From Flavisolibacter tropicus (GTDB lineage: Bacteria > Bacteroidota > Bacteroidia > Chitinophagales > Chitinophagaceae): 64,000 nucleotides of DNA. A program made the translations under genes and the position numbers. Under the pieces are notes generated by a model. The model searched no databases. It saw nothing but the letters and a program-made list of their open reading frames with translations, and was not told where the DNA came from. The stretch covers positions 2,108,001 through 2,172,000 of the forward strand of contig NZ_CP011390.1 in assembly GCF_001644645.1 (NCBI RefSeq), given 5' to 3'. Numbering within the stretch: position 1 is the stretch's first letter; each line of letters opens with the position of its first letter. Of the stretch, positions 10,194 through 18,580 are shown one piece after another.

Positions 10194-11354
10194 ATGAGAA
10201 ACCGCTTTATTTTAATTGTACTCTCTTTTCTTGTTGCCTTTAGTGGAAACGCTCAAGCACAACGGCAAAAGATTGCACTATTTGCACCCTTGTATTTGGA
10301 CTCAGCATTTGATGTTAGTGGTAACTACCGCTTTTCATCATCATTTCCCAAGTTCTTAAACCCAGGCATAGAGTTTTATCAAGGCGCTCAGGCAGCTTTT
10401 GACTCTCTAGCCAAAGTAGGTGCTCCTTTAGAAGTATATGTGTATGATTCAAGGTCCCGCAACCGCTCGTTGACACAACAAGTTAATAGCCCTGAATTGG
10501 AGAATGTAGACCTGATCATCGGTCATTCAAACACCAGCGAGGTGCGCATATTAGCAGATGCAGCCGCAAAGAAAAAGATCCCCTTTATCTCTGCAACCTT
10601 GCCCAACGACGCCGGTATTATAAATAATCCCTATTATTTAGTACTGAACTCCACCTTGCGCACTCACACCGAGAATATTTACCAGTATTTACAGAAATAC
10701 CATTCTCGTGACCGTATAGTGGTATTAAGAAAGCCAGGTACGCAAGAAGATCAGCTAAAGGAATACTTTCAGGATATAGCAAAGACGACATCCTCTACTC
10801 CTTTGAAATTACAGTTTGTAGACATTGGTAGTGAATGGGATTACGCACGACTGACCAAAGCACTTGACAGTACCCGAAGAACGGTATGTATAGCGGGCTC
10901 TCTAGATGAAAACTTTGGACTGGCATTAGCTGAGAGCCTTGCAGATGTCAATAGCACTTACCCGGTAACCTTGATTGGCATGCCTACTTGGGATGGCTTG
11001 AACTTAAGCCGTTCTGAATACAAAGGACTGGAAATTATTTATACAACGCCTTTTTTCTATGGACGACCCACAGCGCTTAGCACAAAGATCAGCAACGATT
11101 TTATAGCGCGTGTTGATGGTCGACCAACAGATATGTATTACCGTGGGTATGAAACGGCGTTACGATTTGCATTGTTACTGTTGGATACCAAAAGAGATAT
11201 GGCCTCTAACCTTACCCGTAAGGGAAACTATATTTTTACTCAATTTGACATACAGCCTGTATTCTTGAATAAGCAGAATATGACGCTGGATTATTTTGAG
11301 AATAAGAAGTTATATTTCGTGAAGGTTTTTAATGGCAACAAGACGGTGCAGTAG
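10194..11354 (+). CDS. periplasmic binding-fold (type 1) protein
   Basis: 386-residue exported protein resembling the substrate-binding proteins of branched-chain amino-acid ABC transporters (periplasmic binding fold type 1). A signal peptide of ~22 residues ends in G-N-A-Q-A. The body alternates strands and helices as in that fold, including I-A-L-F-A-P-L-Y-L-D at the mature N-terminus and a G-H-S-N-T-S-E ligand-pocket-like segment near 110. No permease or ATPase gene is near, so the classical transport role is doubtful; Bacteroidota carry related orphans. It lies 48 bp after guaA and is followed by a strong terminator. Confidence 0.7.
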   Translation: MRNRFILIVLSFLVAFSGNAQAQRQKIALFAPLYLDSAFDVSGNYRFSSSFPKFLNPGIEFYQGAQAAFDSLAKVGAPLEVYVYDSRSRNRSLTQQVNSPELENVDLIIGHSNTSEVRILADAAAKKKIPFISATLPNDAGIINNPYYLVLNSTLRTHTENIYQYLQKYHSRDRIVVLRKPGTQEDQLKEYFQDIAKTTSSTPLKLQFVDIGSEWDYARLTKALDSTRRTVCIAGSLDENFGLALAESLADVNSTYPVTLIGMPTWDGLNLSRSEYKGLEIIYTTPFFYGRPTALSTKISNDFIARVDGRPTDMYYRGYETALRFALLLLDTKRDMASNLTRKGNYIFTQFDIQPVFLNKQNMTLDYFENKKLYFVKVFNGNKTVQ

Positions 11355-11359
11355 GGCAG

Positions 11360-11540
11360 CCCCCTGTCCCCCGAAGGGGAACTTAGGTCTAATATATCCT
11401 TATTACACAAATATCAGTGGTGATAAATCAAAACAAGAAAGCCTCCCAAAGGGAGGCTTTCTTGTTTATACATTTTTTTAAAAAACTGGTCCAATAAATA
11501 TAATAACCTGACCTAAGTTCCCCCGTCGGGGAACAGGGGG
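11360..11540. repeat. inverted-repeat pair bracketing a terminator
   Basis: Positions 11360-11389 and 11510-11540 are inverted repeats of ~30 bp with three differences. Each arm itself contains a small CCCC/GGGG palindrome. Between them lies the perfect hairpin at 11431-11467. The nested arrangement resembles a miniature repeat element placed between two genes. Confidence 0.75.
11431..11467 (+). terminator. strong intrinsic terminator (17-bp stem)
   Basis: A perfect 17-bp stem (11431-11447 with 11451-11467) with a 3-nt loop, flanked by A-rich and T-rich sequence on both sides, so it could work in both directions. It ends the guaA-side transcript ahead of the repair cluster. Confidence 0.85.
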
Positions 11541-11583
11541 TTCTGGCATCGTTTATGGTTCGCTTATTTAGTAAATTATAGCA

Positions 11584-12603
11584 ATGCCCTTAATTGAATT
11601 CTCTGATTGTGGTCTGTATTGCCGTGCTGGTGACTTTTATATTGATCCCTGGCGCCCGGTGGAGCGTGCTGTTATAACGCATGCACACAGCGACCATGCC
11701 CACTGGGGCAGCAAGAGCTATCTCTGTCACAACGATACAAAGCCGTTGTTAAGACTCCGCCTTGGACCCGGCAATTACCAATCAACAGGCTGGAATCAAA
11801 CAGTATATATGAATGGCGTGCGTGTATCATTACACCCGGCAGGACATATTATTGGATCGTCACAAATACGGGTGGAGCACAATGGCGAAGTATGGGTGAT
11901 CAGCGGTGATTATAAATTAGAGAATGATGGATTGAGCGGACAGTTTGAACCCGTAAAATGTCAACACTTTATTTCTGAGTGTACGTTTGGACTCCCCATT
12001 TATCACTGGAAGAAACAGGAAGATATATTCAGCAATATTCTACAATGGGTTTTGCGAAACAAGGAAGCAGGAAAATCTTCTATTCTGTTTGCTTATAGTT
12101 TAGGCAAGGCACAACGCTTATTGCCAGCATTATCAGCAGTAACCGATCGCATACTTGTACACGGTGCCGTATATAATGTACATATGGCATTGGTGAATGC
12201 AGGTATTAAACTTCCTGAAGTGCACCGGGTTTCCGCTGACACGCCAAAAGAGTGGTTGAAGAATAGTGTTGTAATTGCCCCCTCAAGTGCTGAAGGATCA
12301 TCCTGGCTGAAGAAGTTTGGTCCGCTAAGCATTGGCATATGCAGTGGCTGGATGCAGGTGCGCGGCAACATGCGTCGCCGTAACGCAGATGCTGGTTTTG
12401 CTTTAAGTGATCATGCCGACTGGGAAGGATTGATTACCGCTATAAAAGCTACGCAAGCGGAGCAAGTTTACGTTACGCATGGTTTTACCGCCGCCTTTGG
12501 GCGATATCTCAATGAGGTTGGCATCAACGCTAAAGAAGTGAGAACAGAATTTGGTAATGATGAAGAAGATGCCCATCCTAGCCTCCCTGAAGGGGAGGAA
12601 TAG
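11584..12603 (+). CDS. ligase-associated DNA exonuclease (metallo-beta-lactamase fold)
   Basis: 339-residue metallo-beta-lactamase/beta-CASP-type nuclease, the family annotated as ligase-associated DNA exonuclease. The metal-binding motif H-A-H-S-D-H is at 33-38, a second metal His lies in H-P-A-G-H near 85, and C-terminal S-D-H-A-D-W and T-H-G-F motifs complete the site. It is first in a four-gene cluster with the ligase, helicase and PdeM, a set known to occur together and thought to act in DNA end processing. The last codons (P-S-L-P-E-G-E-E) are encoded by a small CTCCC/GGGGAG palindrome, so the natural end may have been extended by a repeat. Confidence 0.9.
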   Translation: MPLIEFSDCGLYCRAGDFYIDPWRPVERAVITHAHSDHAHWGSKSYLCHNDTKPLLRLRLGPGNYQSTGWNQTVYMNGVRVSLHPAGHIIGSSQIRVEHNGEVWVISGDYKLENDGLSGQFEPVKCQHFISECTFGLPIYHWKKQEDIFSNILQWVLRNKEAGKSSILFAYSLGKAQRLLPALSAVTDRILVHGAVYNVHMALVNAGIKLPEVHRVSADTPKEWLKNSVVIAPSSAEGSSWLKKFGPLSIGICSGWMQVRGNMRRRNADAGFALSDHADWEGLITAIKATQAEQVYVTHGFTAAFGRYLNEVGINAKEVRTEFGNDEEDAHPSLPEGEE

Positions 12604-12651
12604 CAAGCACAGGTATTTAGTAATAATGGCGCAACTAATAAAGAACAGAAG

Positions 12652-14328
12652 ATGAGAGAAGAAAATTCAGCATTAACACTTTCACACTCTTCTTCAGAAA
12701 AAGAAAGAAGTGGCATTGGCCAGTTTGCAGAGTTGGTGATGAAAATAGGAACAACTACTAAAACCAATGATAAACTGGATGCTCTGGTTGACTATTTCTC
12801 AATAGCTGACGAAAAAGATAAAGTCTGGACTATTGCTATCTTTTCCGGCAGGCGCCCTAAACGAGCCGTTAATTCTACGCAATTGGCCACTTATTGTGTG
12901 GAAGTAGCACAAATACCTTTTTGGATGTTTGATGAGTGCTGGCATACCGTGGGTGACTTAGGAGAAACCATAGCCCTCTTACTGCCTGACAACGAAGCTG
13001 AGATCAAGGAAAAGCGTCAAGATGAACGACCTCTTTACTATTACATAGAAGAATTGAAGCGGTTGGAAAAAGAAGATGAGGCAATACGAAAAGCATTTAT
13101 AAAAGAATCCTGGGCTGAGATGACCAGTAGTGAACGCTTTGTATTCAATAAACTTATTACAGGAAACTTCCGCATTGGTGTATCGCAAAAACTAATGGTC
13201 AATGCATTGGCAAAGACCGTTGAAGCAGAACCTTCCGTTATTGCGCATCGTATCAGTGGCAACTGGGATCCGTCTACAATTACGTATGATGAATTGCTAG
13301 GGGAAGAAGCACATACTAGCGATGTATCAAAACCTTATCCATTCTATCTAGCTTATGCACTGGAAGAAGATCCGCATACATTGGGAGATCCTAACGACTG
13401 GCAAGTAGAATGGAAATGGGATGGTATACGTGGCGAGATCATTAAACGCCAGGGAGAACTGTTTGTATGGAGCAGAGGTGAAGAGTTAATGACAGAAAAG
13501 TTTCCTGAATATCATTCTTTGCAAGAAGTACTACCCAATGGCATTGCTTTAGATGGAGAGATCATTCCTAGTATTGATCAAAAGCCACTCCCCTTCGCCA
13601 TATTGCAAACACGCATTGGCCGTAAGAATATAACCAAGAAGCAATTGCAGGAAGCGCCAATTGCCTTCTTTGCTTACGACTTATTGGAATATGAGGGAGA
13701 AGACTGGCGCACGCGGCCATTAGAAGAGCGACGCGCCAAGCTAGAAGAATTGATCATTGGCTTTAACCATCCCGCACTAATCCTTTCGCCTGTTGTCAGT
13801 TTTGATACTTGGGATGAATTGGCAGCCTTACGCAATACATCCCGTGAAATGGGTGCTGAAGGCTTTATGCTAAAAAAGAAATCATCAACCTACCAGGTAG
13901 GACGTAAGCGTGGAGATTGGTGGAAGTGGAAAGTAGATCCATTAACGATTGATGCCGTGATGGTGTATGCGCAGAAGGGTTCAGGAAGAAGAAGCAATTT
14001 ATACACTGATTATACGTTTGCTGTACGTGATGGCGATAAACTGGTAACGTTTACAAAGGCTTACTCTGGCCTCACCGATAAAGAGTTTGCACAGGTTGAT
14101 GCATTTGTAAAACGAAACTCTATTGAAAAGTTTGGTCCTGTACGTACAGTAAAGCCTGAACTGGTCTTTGAGTTGGCCTTTGAGGGAATAGCCGCATCCA
14201 GCCGTCATAAGTCGGGAGTGGCCTTACGATTTCCACGCATCTTGCGCTGGCGCCACGACAAGAAACCTGAAGAAATTAATACCTTGTATGATCTGAAACA
14301 GATATTGGAGATCTACGGACAAAAATGA
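12652..14328 (+). CDS. ATP-dependent DNA ligase (cluster-associated)
   Basis: 558-residue ATP-dependent ligase that seals nicks through a ligase-AMP intermediate. The nucleotidyl-transfer motif K-W-D-G has the adenylated Lys at 255; E-G-F-M-L-K and W-W-K-W-K motifs follow, then an OB-fold domain ending near F-P-R-I-L-R-W-R. An N-terminal helical domain precedes the catalytic core. The first ~23 residues, Ser/Glu-rich, are unlike the usual family start, so true initiation may be further in. Its stop overlaps the helicase start by 4 bp (ATGA), which suggests translational coupling. Confidence 0.92.
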   Translation: MREENSALTLSHSSSEKERSGIGQFAELVMKIGTTTKTNDKLDALVDYFSIADEKDKVWTIAIFSGRRPKRAVNSTQLATYCVEVAQIPFWMFDECWHTVGDLGETIALLLPDNEAEIKEKRQDERPLYYYIEELKRLEKEDEAIRKAFIKESWAEMTSSERFVFNKLITGNFRIGVSQKLMVNALAKTVEAEPSVIAHRISGNWDPSTITYDELLGEEAHTSDVSKPYPFYLAYALEEDPHTLGDPNDWQVEWKWDGIRGEIIKRQGELFVWSRGEELMTEKFPEYHSLQEVLPNGIALDGEIIPSIDQKPLPFAILQTRIGRKNITKKQLQEAPIAFFAYDLLEYEGEDWRTRPLEERRAKLEELIIGFNHPALILSPVVSFDTWDELAALRNTSREMGAEGFMLKKKSSTYQVGRKRGDWWKWKVDPLTIDAVMVYAQKGSGRRSNLYTDYTFAVRDGDKLVTFTKAYSGLTDKEFAQVDAFVKRNSIEKFGPVRTVKPELVFELAFEGIAASSRHKSGVALRFPRILRWRHDKKPEEINTLYDLKQILEIYGQK

Positions 14329-16913
14329 AATTACACGACACAAAAGGATATCACGTAATAAAGGACTGGTTGGCACAAAAAGACTTTCGTCCGTTTGCTT
14401 TCCAGGAAGAAGCGTGGGCATATATAAATGAAGGGAGAAGTGGATTGGTAAATGCGCCTACCGGAACCGGTAAAACCTTCTCTGTATTCTTAGGAGCGCT
14501 AATTCAATTTATCAATCAACACCCTGATAATTACAAAGCAAAAGCAAAGAACGGCCTACAGTTACTTTGGATCACACCCCTACGTGCTTTAGCAAAAGAT
14601 ATAGGCCGGGCCATGGAAGATGTGATAGCCGAATTAGGCATGAGTTGGCAAGTGGGAATTCGTAATGGCGATACCAGTGTTAGTGATCGGCAAAAACAAA
14701 AAAGACAAATGCCGGAAGCTCTCATTATTACACCCGAAAGCCTGCATCTCTTATTAGCACAGAAAGGGTATCCAGAAGTACTGAAAGATCTGAAGATCAT
14801 AGCCGCAGATGAATGGCATGAATTAATGGGTAGCAAGCGTGGTGTGCAGGTAGAGTTGGCGTTGAGTCGTATTTGTGGATTAGTCAGTCAACAGTTGAGA
14901 GATGTCAGTTTAGAGATGACGGATGGAGAGGTAAAAGGGAAAAGAAAAAGGCAAGAAAAAGTAGCTGCCAACTATCAACTACCAACTACCAACTTCTCTA
15001 TATGGGGCATCAGTGCAACCATAGGAAACCTGAACCAAGCAATGGATGTTTTGCTACATCCTCTTCAATTGGTAAACCCAACGGCTAAAGGCATTATTGT
15101 ACGCGCTAATATTCATAAGCAAATAGAGATTGAATCAATCCTACCGGATGAAATTGAAAAGTATCCCTGGGCAGGTCACTTAGGAATTAAGTTAGCGAAG
15201 AAAGTATTACCGATTATTGAAAACAGCCGTACCACACTCATTTTTATCAATACCCGTGGAATGAGTGAGCTCTGGTACCAGACCTTACTCAATATAGCAC
15301 CTGAGTTAGCAGGTCTTATTGCACTGCATCATGGTTCTATAGAAATGGAATTGCGCACCTGGGTTGAAGAAGCGCTGCATGAAGGCAAGTTGAAAGCGGT
15401 TGTTTGTACTGCATCTCTAGATCTTGGTGTAGACTTTCGCCCAGTGGAAACCGTAATTCAAGTAGGCTCTCCCAAAGGAGTAGCTCGCTTTTTACAACGT
15501 GCCGGACGTAGTGGTCACCAACCAGATGCTGTTAGTCGTATTTACTTCTTGCCTACGCACTCACTGGAACTCATTGAAGCAGCGGCCCTAAAAGCTGCGG
15601 TTGCAGAAACTACGATTGAAAGTCGCGAGCCATTATTGCTTTGTTATGATGTGCTGATACAGTATTTGTGCACACTGGCCATTTCTGAAGGCTTTGTTTC
15701 AGATGCATTATTCCAAGAAGTTAAAGCTACAAATTGCTTCCAAGAGCTTACCGAAGATGAATGGCAAGAGATGTTGCACTTTATTACCGTGGGAGGCAAT
15801 GCCTTGCAGCAGTATGATGAATACAAAAAAGCAGAAGTAGAAAATGGTGTTTACCGCATTACCAGTCGCCGCATTGCCATGCGCCACCGTATGCATATTG
15901 GAACGATCGTAAGTGATGCTATGATCAAGGTAAAGTTCATGACAGGTGGCTATATTGGTGTGATAGAAGAATACTTTATCTCCCGCCTAGAGCCTGGCGA
16001 CACATTTACGTTAGCAGGTAGAAATCTAGAGCTGATCATGATCAAGGACATGACTGTACTAGTAAAGAAATCCAATGCTAAGAAATCGGTTGTTCCAAGC
16101 TGGCTGGGCGGACGCCTCCCTCTTTCTCAAAGCCTGGGAAAGATCTTAAGAGAAAAATTGAACGAGGCAGGTGCGCAAATCCTAGAAGGCGTGTTATCTG
16201 ACGATGTGGAGCTACAGGCCTTGATGGTATTATTTGAAGTACAAGAACGTCTTTCTCATATTCCTCGCTCTAACGAATTGCTTATTGAACAGATAGAAAC
16301 AGCAGACGGCTTTCATCTTTTTGTATATCCATTTGAAGGACGATTGGTTCATGAGGCCATGGCAGCCCTACTTGCCTATCGCATTTCTAAACTGACGCCA
16401 ATTACGTTTTCGATTGCCATGAATGATTACGGCTTTGAGCTGTTGAGTGATCAGCCTATACCTGTTGATGACAGTAATGTATATCAATTGTTCTCACTAG
16501 ACAATTTATTAGATGACATTCAACGCAGCGTAAACTCCACAGAAATGGCGAAACGAAAATTTAGAGATATTGCTGTAATTGGTGGTCTTATTTTTCAAGG
16601 CTATCCGGGCGAATACAAAAAGCAGCGACACTTACAGGCTTCAGCGGGTTTATTATTTAATGTATTTAACGAGTACGAACCTGGCAATGTTTTAATACGC
16701 CAGGCTTACCAAGAGGTGTTTGATCAACAAATGGAAGAAATGCGCCTGCGCGATATGCTGGAGCGCATACAGCAGTCCAAGATCATTCTTACATTTCCTC
16801 AAAGACTGACGCCGTTCTGCTTCCCTATTAAAGTTGATAGCATGCGGGAGAACCTGACATCAGAGAAACTGGAAGACCGCGTACGTCGCATGCAGCAGCA
16901 GTTGGAGAAATGA
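14325..16913 (+). CDS. ligase-associated Lhr-type DEXH helicase
   Basis: 862-residue superfamily 2 helicase of the Lhr type found in ligase clusters. The Walker A motif A-P-T-G-T-G-K-T has Lys50; the box II motif is D-E-W-H at 162-165; S-A-T (motif III) and Q-R-A-G-R-S-G-H (motif VI) are clear. The C-terminal half is the Lhr-core region that supports 3'-5' translocation. A basic low-complexity insert near residues 200-225 is partly coded by a 7-bp tandem repeat (14969-14995) and looks like a surface loop not shared by the family. The gene is coupled to the upstream ligase and precedes pdeM by ~100 bp. Confidence 0.92.
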   Translation: MKLHDTKGYHVIKDWLAQKDFRPFAFQEEAWAYINEGRSGLVNAPTGTGKTFSVFLGALIQFINQHPDNYKAKAKNGLQLLWITPLRALAKDIGRAMEDVIAELGMSWQVGIRNGDTSVSDRQKQKRQMPEALIITPESLHLLLAQKGYPEVLKDLKIIAADEWHELMGSKRGVQVELALSRICGLVSQQLRDVSLEMTDGEVKGKRKRQEKVAANYQLPTTNFSIWGISATIGNLNQAMDVLLHPLQLVNPTAKGIIVRANIHKQIEIESILPDEIEKYPWAGHLGIKLAKKVLPIIENSRTTLIFINTRGMSELWYQTLLNIAPELAGLIALHHGSIEMELRTWVEEALHEGKLKAVVCTASLDLGVDFRPVETVIQVGSPKGVARFLQRAGRSGHQPDAVSRIYFLPTHSLELIEAAALKAAVAETTIESREPLLLCYDVLIQYLCTLAISEGFVSDALFQEVKATNCFQELTEDEWQEMLHFITVGGNALQQYDEYKKAEVENGVYRITSRRIAMRHRMHIGTIVSDAMIKVKFMTGGYIGVIEEYFISRLEPGDTFTLAGRNLELIMIKDMTVLVKKSNAKKSVVPSWLGGRLPLSQSLGKILREKLNEAGAQILEGVLSDDVELQALMVLFEVQERLSHIPRSNELLIEQIETADGFHLFVYPFEGRLVHEAMAALLAYRISKLTPITFSIAMNDYGFELLSDQPIPVDDSNVYQLFSLDNLLDDIQRSVNSTEMAKRKFRDIAVIGGLIFQGYPGEYKKQRHLQASAGLLFNVFNEYEPGNVLIRQAYQEVFDQQMEEMRLRDMLERIQQSKIILTFPQRLTPFCFPIKVDSMRENLTSEKLEDRVRRMQQQLEK
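14969..14995 (+). repeat. heptanucleotide tandem repeat inside the helicase gene
   Basis: Three and a half copies of CAACTAC/T at 14969-14995, in frame within the helicase. The unit length is not a multiple of three, so gain or loss of one unit would shift the frame. Confidence 0.8.
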
Positions 16914-17010
16914 TAAATAGGCTCAGCACGCTCCCGACCTATAAAGGGGCGCGTGAATGGGATTTATTAACAAATCATGCTTTAGTGCGGGCGTAAATTT
17001 GCAGCCGTAC

Positions 17011-17658
17011 ATGCAGCCACCTCTTTTGCATAAAATCAATGGCCATCACTTTTGGCTTTCCTCTGAGAAAATACTTTTCTGGGAAGAAGAAAAAGCATTA
17101 GTCTTATCTGATTTACATTTAGGCAAGAGCGGGCATTTTCGCAAAGCGGGCATACCTATTCCACAAGGAGTGATGAAGGAAGATATGCAGCGACTGATGC
17201 ATCTCATTCAATATTTCCATCCCACACAACTGATTGTTGTAGGTGATTTTTTTCATAGCACCAATAACTTAGAGCTTGATTTATTCAAGCGTTGGCGAAA
17301 TGACATTTCTGATGTAACCATTAAGTTGATAAGAGGCAATCATGATATATTACAAGACCAATGGTATAGTGATGCAGGTGTGGATGTTATTGAAAAAGAT
17401 CTTTACTTACACAACTTCTGTTTTACACACGATAACAATGACATACACCCTGAGAACTATACGTTTACAGGACATTTACATCCTGGAGTAGTTATTAATG
17501 GACTAGGGAAACAATCTCTACGTTTTCCCTGTTTTTACTTTACTTCAACCTATTGCATATTACCCGCTTTTGGTAAGTTTACTGGGTTAGCCAGCATTCA
17601 ACCTTCTCGAAAAGATGACGTGTATGCTATTGTAGAAAAATCATTGATAAAACTCTAA
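17011..17658 (+). CDS. pdeM: ligase-associated DNA damage response endonuclease PdeM
   Basis: Calcineurin-like metallophosphoesterase of the PdeM type, 215 residues from the ATG at 17011. Metal-site motifs are in order: S-D-L-H-L-G-K, V-V-G-D-F-F-H-S, R-G-N-H-D, and T-G-H-L-H-P. I prefer this start because family members begin close to the first strand; an in-frame ATG at 16957 adds 18 residues rich in Cys and Phe with no counterpart. It is the last member of the exonuclease-ligase-helicase-PdeM set and probably processes damaged ends. Confidence 0.9.
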   Translation: MQPPLLHKINGHHFWLSSEKILFWEEEKALVLSDLHLGKSGHFRKAGIPIPQGVMKEDMQRLMHLIQYFHPTQLIVVGDFFHSTNNLELDLFKRWRNDISDVTIKLIRGNHDILQDQWYSDAGVDVIEKDLYLHNFCFTHDNNDIHPENYTFTGHLHPGVVINGLGKQSLRFPCFYFTSTYCILPAFGKFTGLASIQPSRKDDVYAIVEKSLIKL

Positions 17659-17665
17659 CGTACTA

Positions 17666-18580
17666 ATGGCATTATTGCATATAGCTTACCACCCTATTTA
17701 CGCTCATCCTTTACCAGAAGGTCACCGCTTTCCTATGCTTAAGTACGAGTTAATACCCGGGCAATTATTATATGAAGGCACTATATCGCAAAACAATCTA
17801 TTTGCTCCAATCCCTTGTGATGATACGATTATTCGATGGACACATACAGAAGAATATATAAACAAATTAAAGCACCAAACACTTTCTACTTCAGAACAAC
17901 GACGCATTGGCTTTCCTCAATCTCCACAGCTTACGGAGCGGGAATGGGTGATTACTCAAGGCACTATAGATTGTTGTTATTTTGCTATAGATGCGGGTGT
18001 AGCCATGAATGTAGCAGGTGGCACACATCATGCTTTTGCTGATAAAGGAGAAGGATTCTGCTTGTTGAACGACTTTGCTGTAACCGCTAATTTTTTATTG
18101 AAAAAGAACTTAGCCAAGAAGATTGTTATTATTGACCTTGATGTACACCAGGGCAATGGAACAGCCAAACTATTTGAAAACAACCAGAATGTATTTACGC
18201 TAAGCATTCACGGACGTCACAACTATCCTTTTCACAAAGAAAAGAGCGATTGGGATATTGCACTGGAAGATGGAACTGACACTAAAACTTACATGGATAT
18301 TTTACATCATGCTTTACCCAAAGTATTAAATGAACAAAAGCCTGATTTTGCACTTTACTTATCAGGTGTAGACATTTTAGAGACCGATAAGTTTGGCAAA
18401 TTAAAGGTCACAACCGCAGGATGCCAGCAAAGGGATGCCTTTGTTTTTGAGCAATTGAAACAGCGAGGTATTCCCTGTGTTGTAGCTATGGGCGGAGGCT
18501 ACTCACCAGATGTAAAAGTGATTGTAGAAGCCCATTGCAACACCTTTCGTACAGCAAAGGACATTTATCACCTTCATTAA
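17666..18580 (+). CDS. histone deacetylase family protein
   Basis: 304-residue member of the arginase-like histone deacetylase/acetoin utilisation (AcuC-like) superfamily, a zinc-dependent amidohydrolase. The general-base pair is H-H at 121-122 and the zinc ligands appear in D-L-D-V-H-Q-G-N-G (Asp157, Asp159, His161), with a later Y-L-S-G-V-D. The substrate in bacteria is unknown, with acetylated polyamines or proteins as candidates. It begins 8 bp after pdeM, so it is probably in the same transcript, and overlaps the convergent DUF5916 gene by 4 bp. Confidence 0.9.
   Translation: MALLHIAYHPIYAHPLPEGHRFPMLKYELIPGQLLYEGTISQNNLFAPIPCDDTIIRWTHTEEYINKLKHQTLSTSEQRRIGFPQSPQLTEREWVITQGTIDCCYFAIDAGVAMNVAGGTHHAFADKGEGFCLLNDFAVTANFLLKKNLAKKIVIIDLDVHQGNGTAKLFENNQNVFTLSIHGRHNYPFHKEKSDWDIALEDGTDTKTYMDILHHALPKVLNEQKPDFALYLSGVDILETDKFGKLKVTTAGCQQRDAFVFEQLKQRGIPCVVAMGGGYSPDVKVIVEAHCNTFRTAKDIYHLH

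Noticed and set aside
10194..11354. Functional ABC transporter locus
   Set aside because: Only the binding-fold protein is present; no permease or ATPase gene adjoins it.
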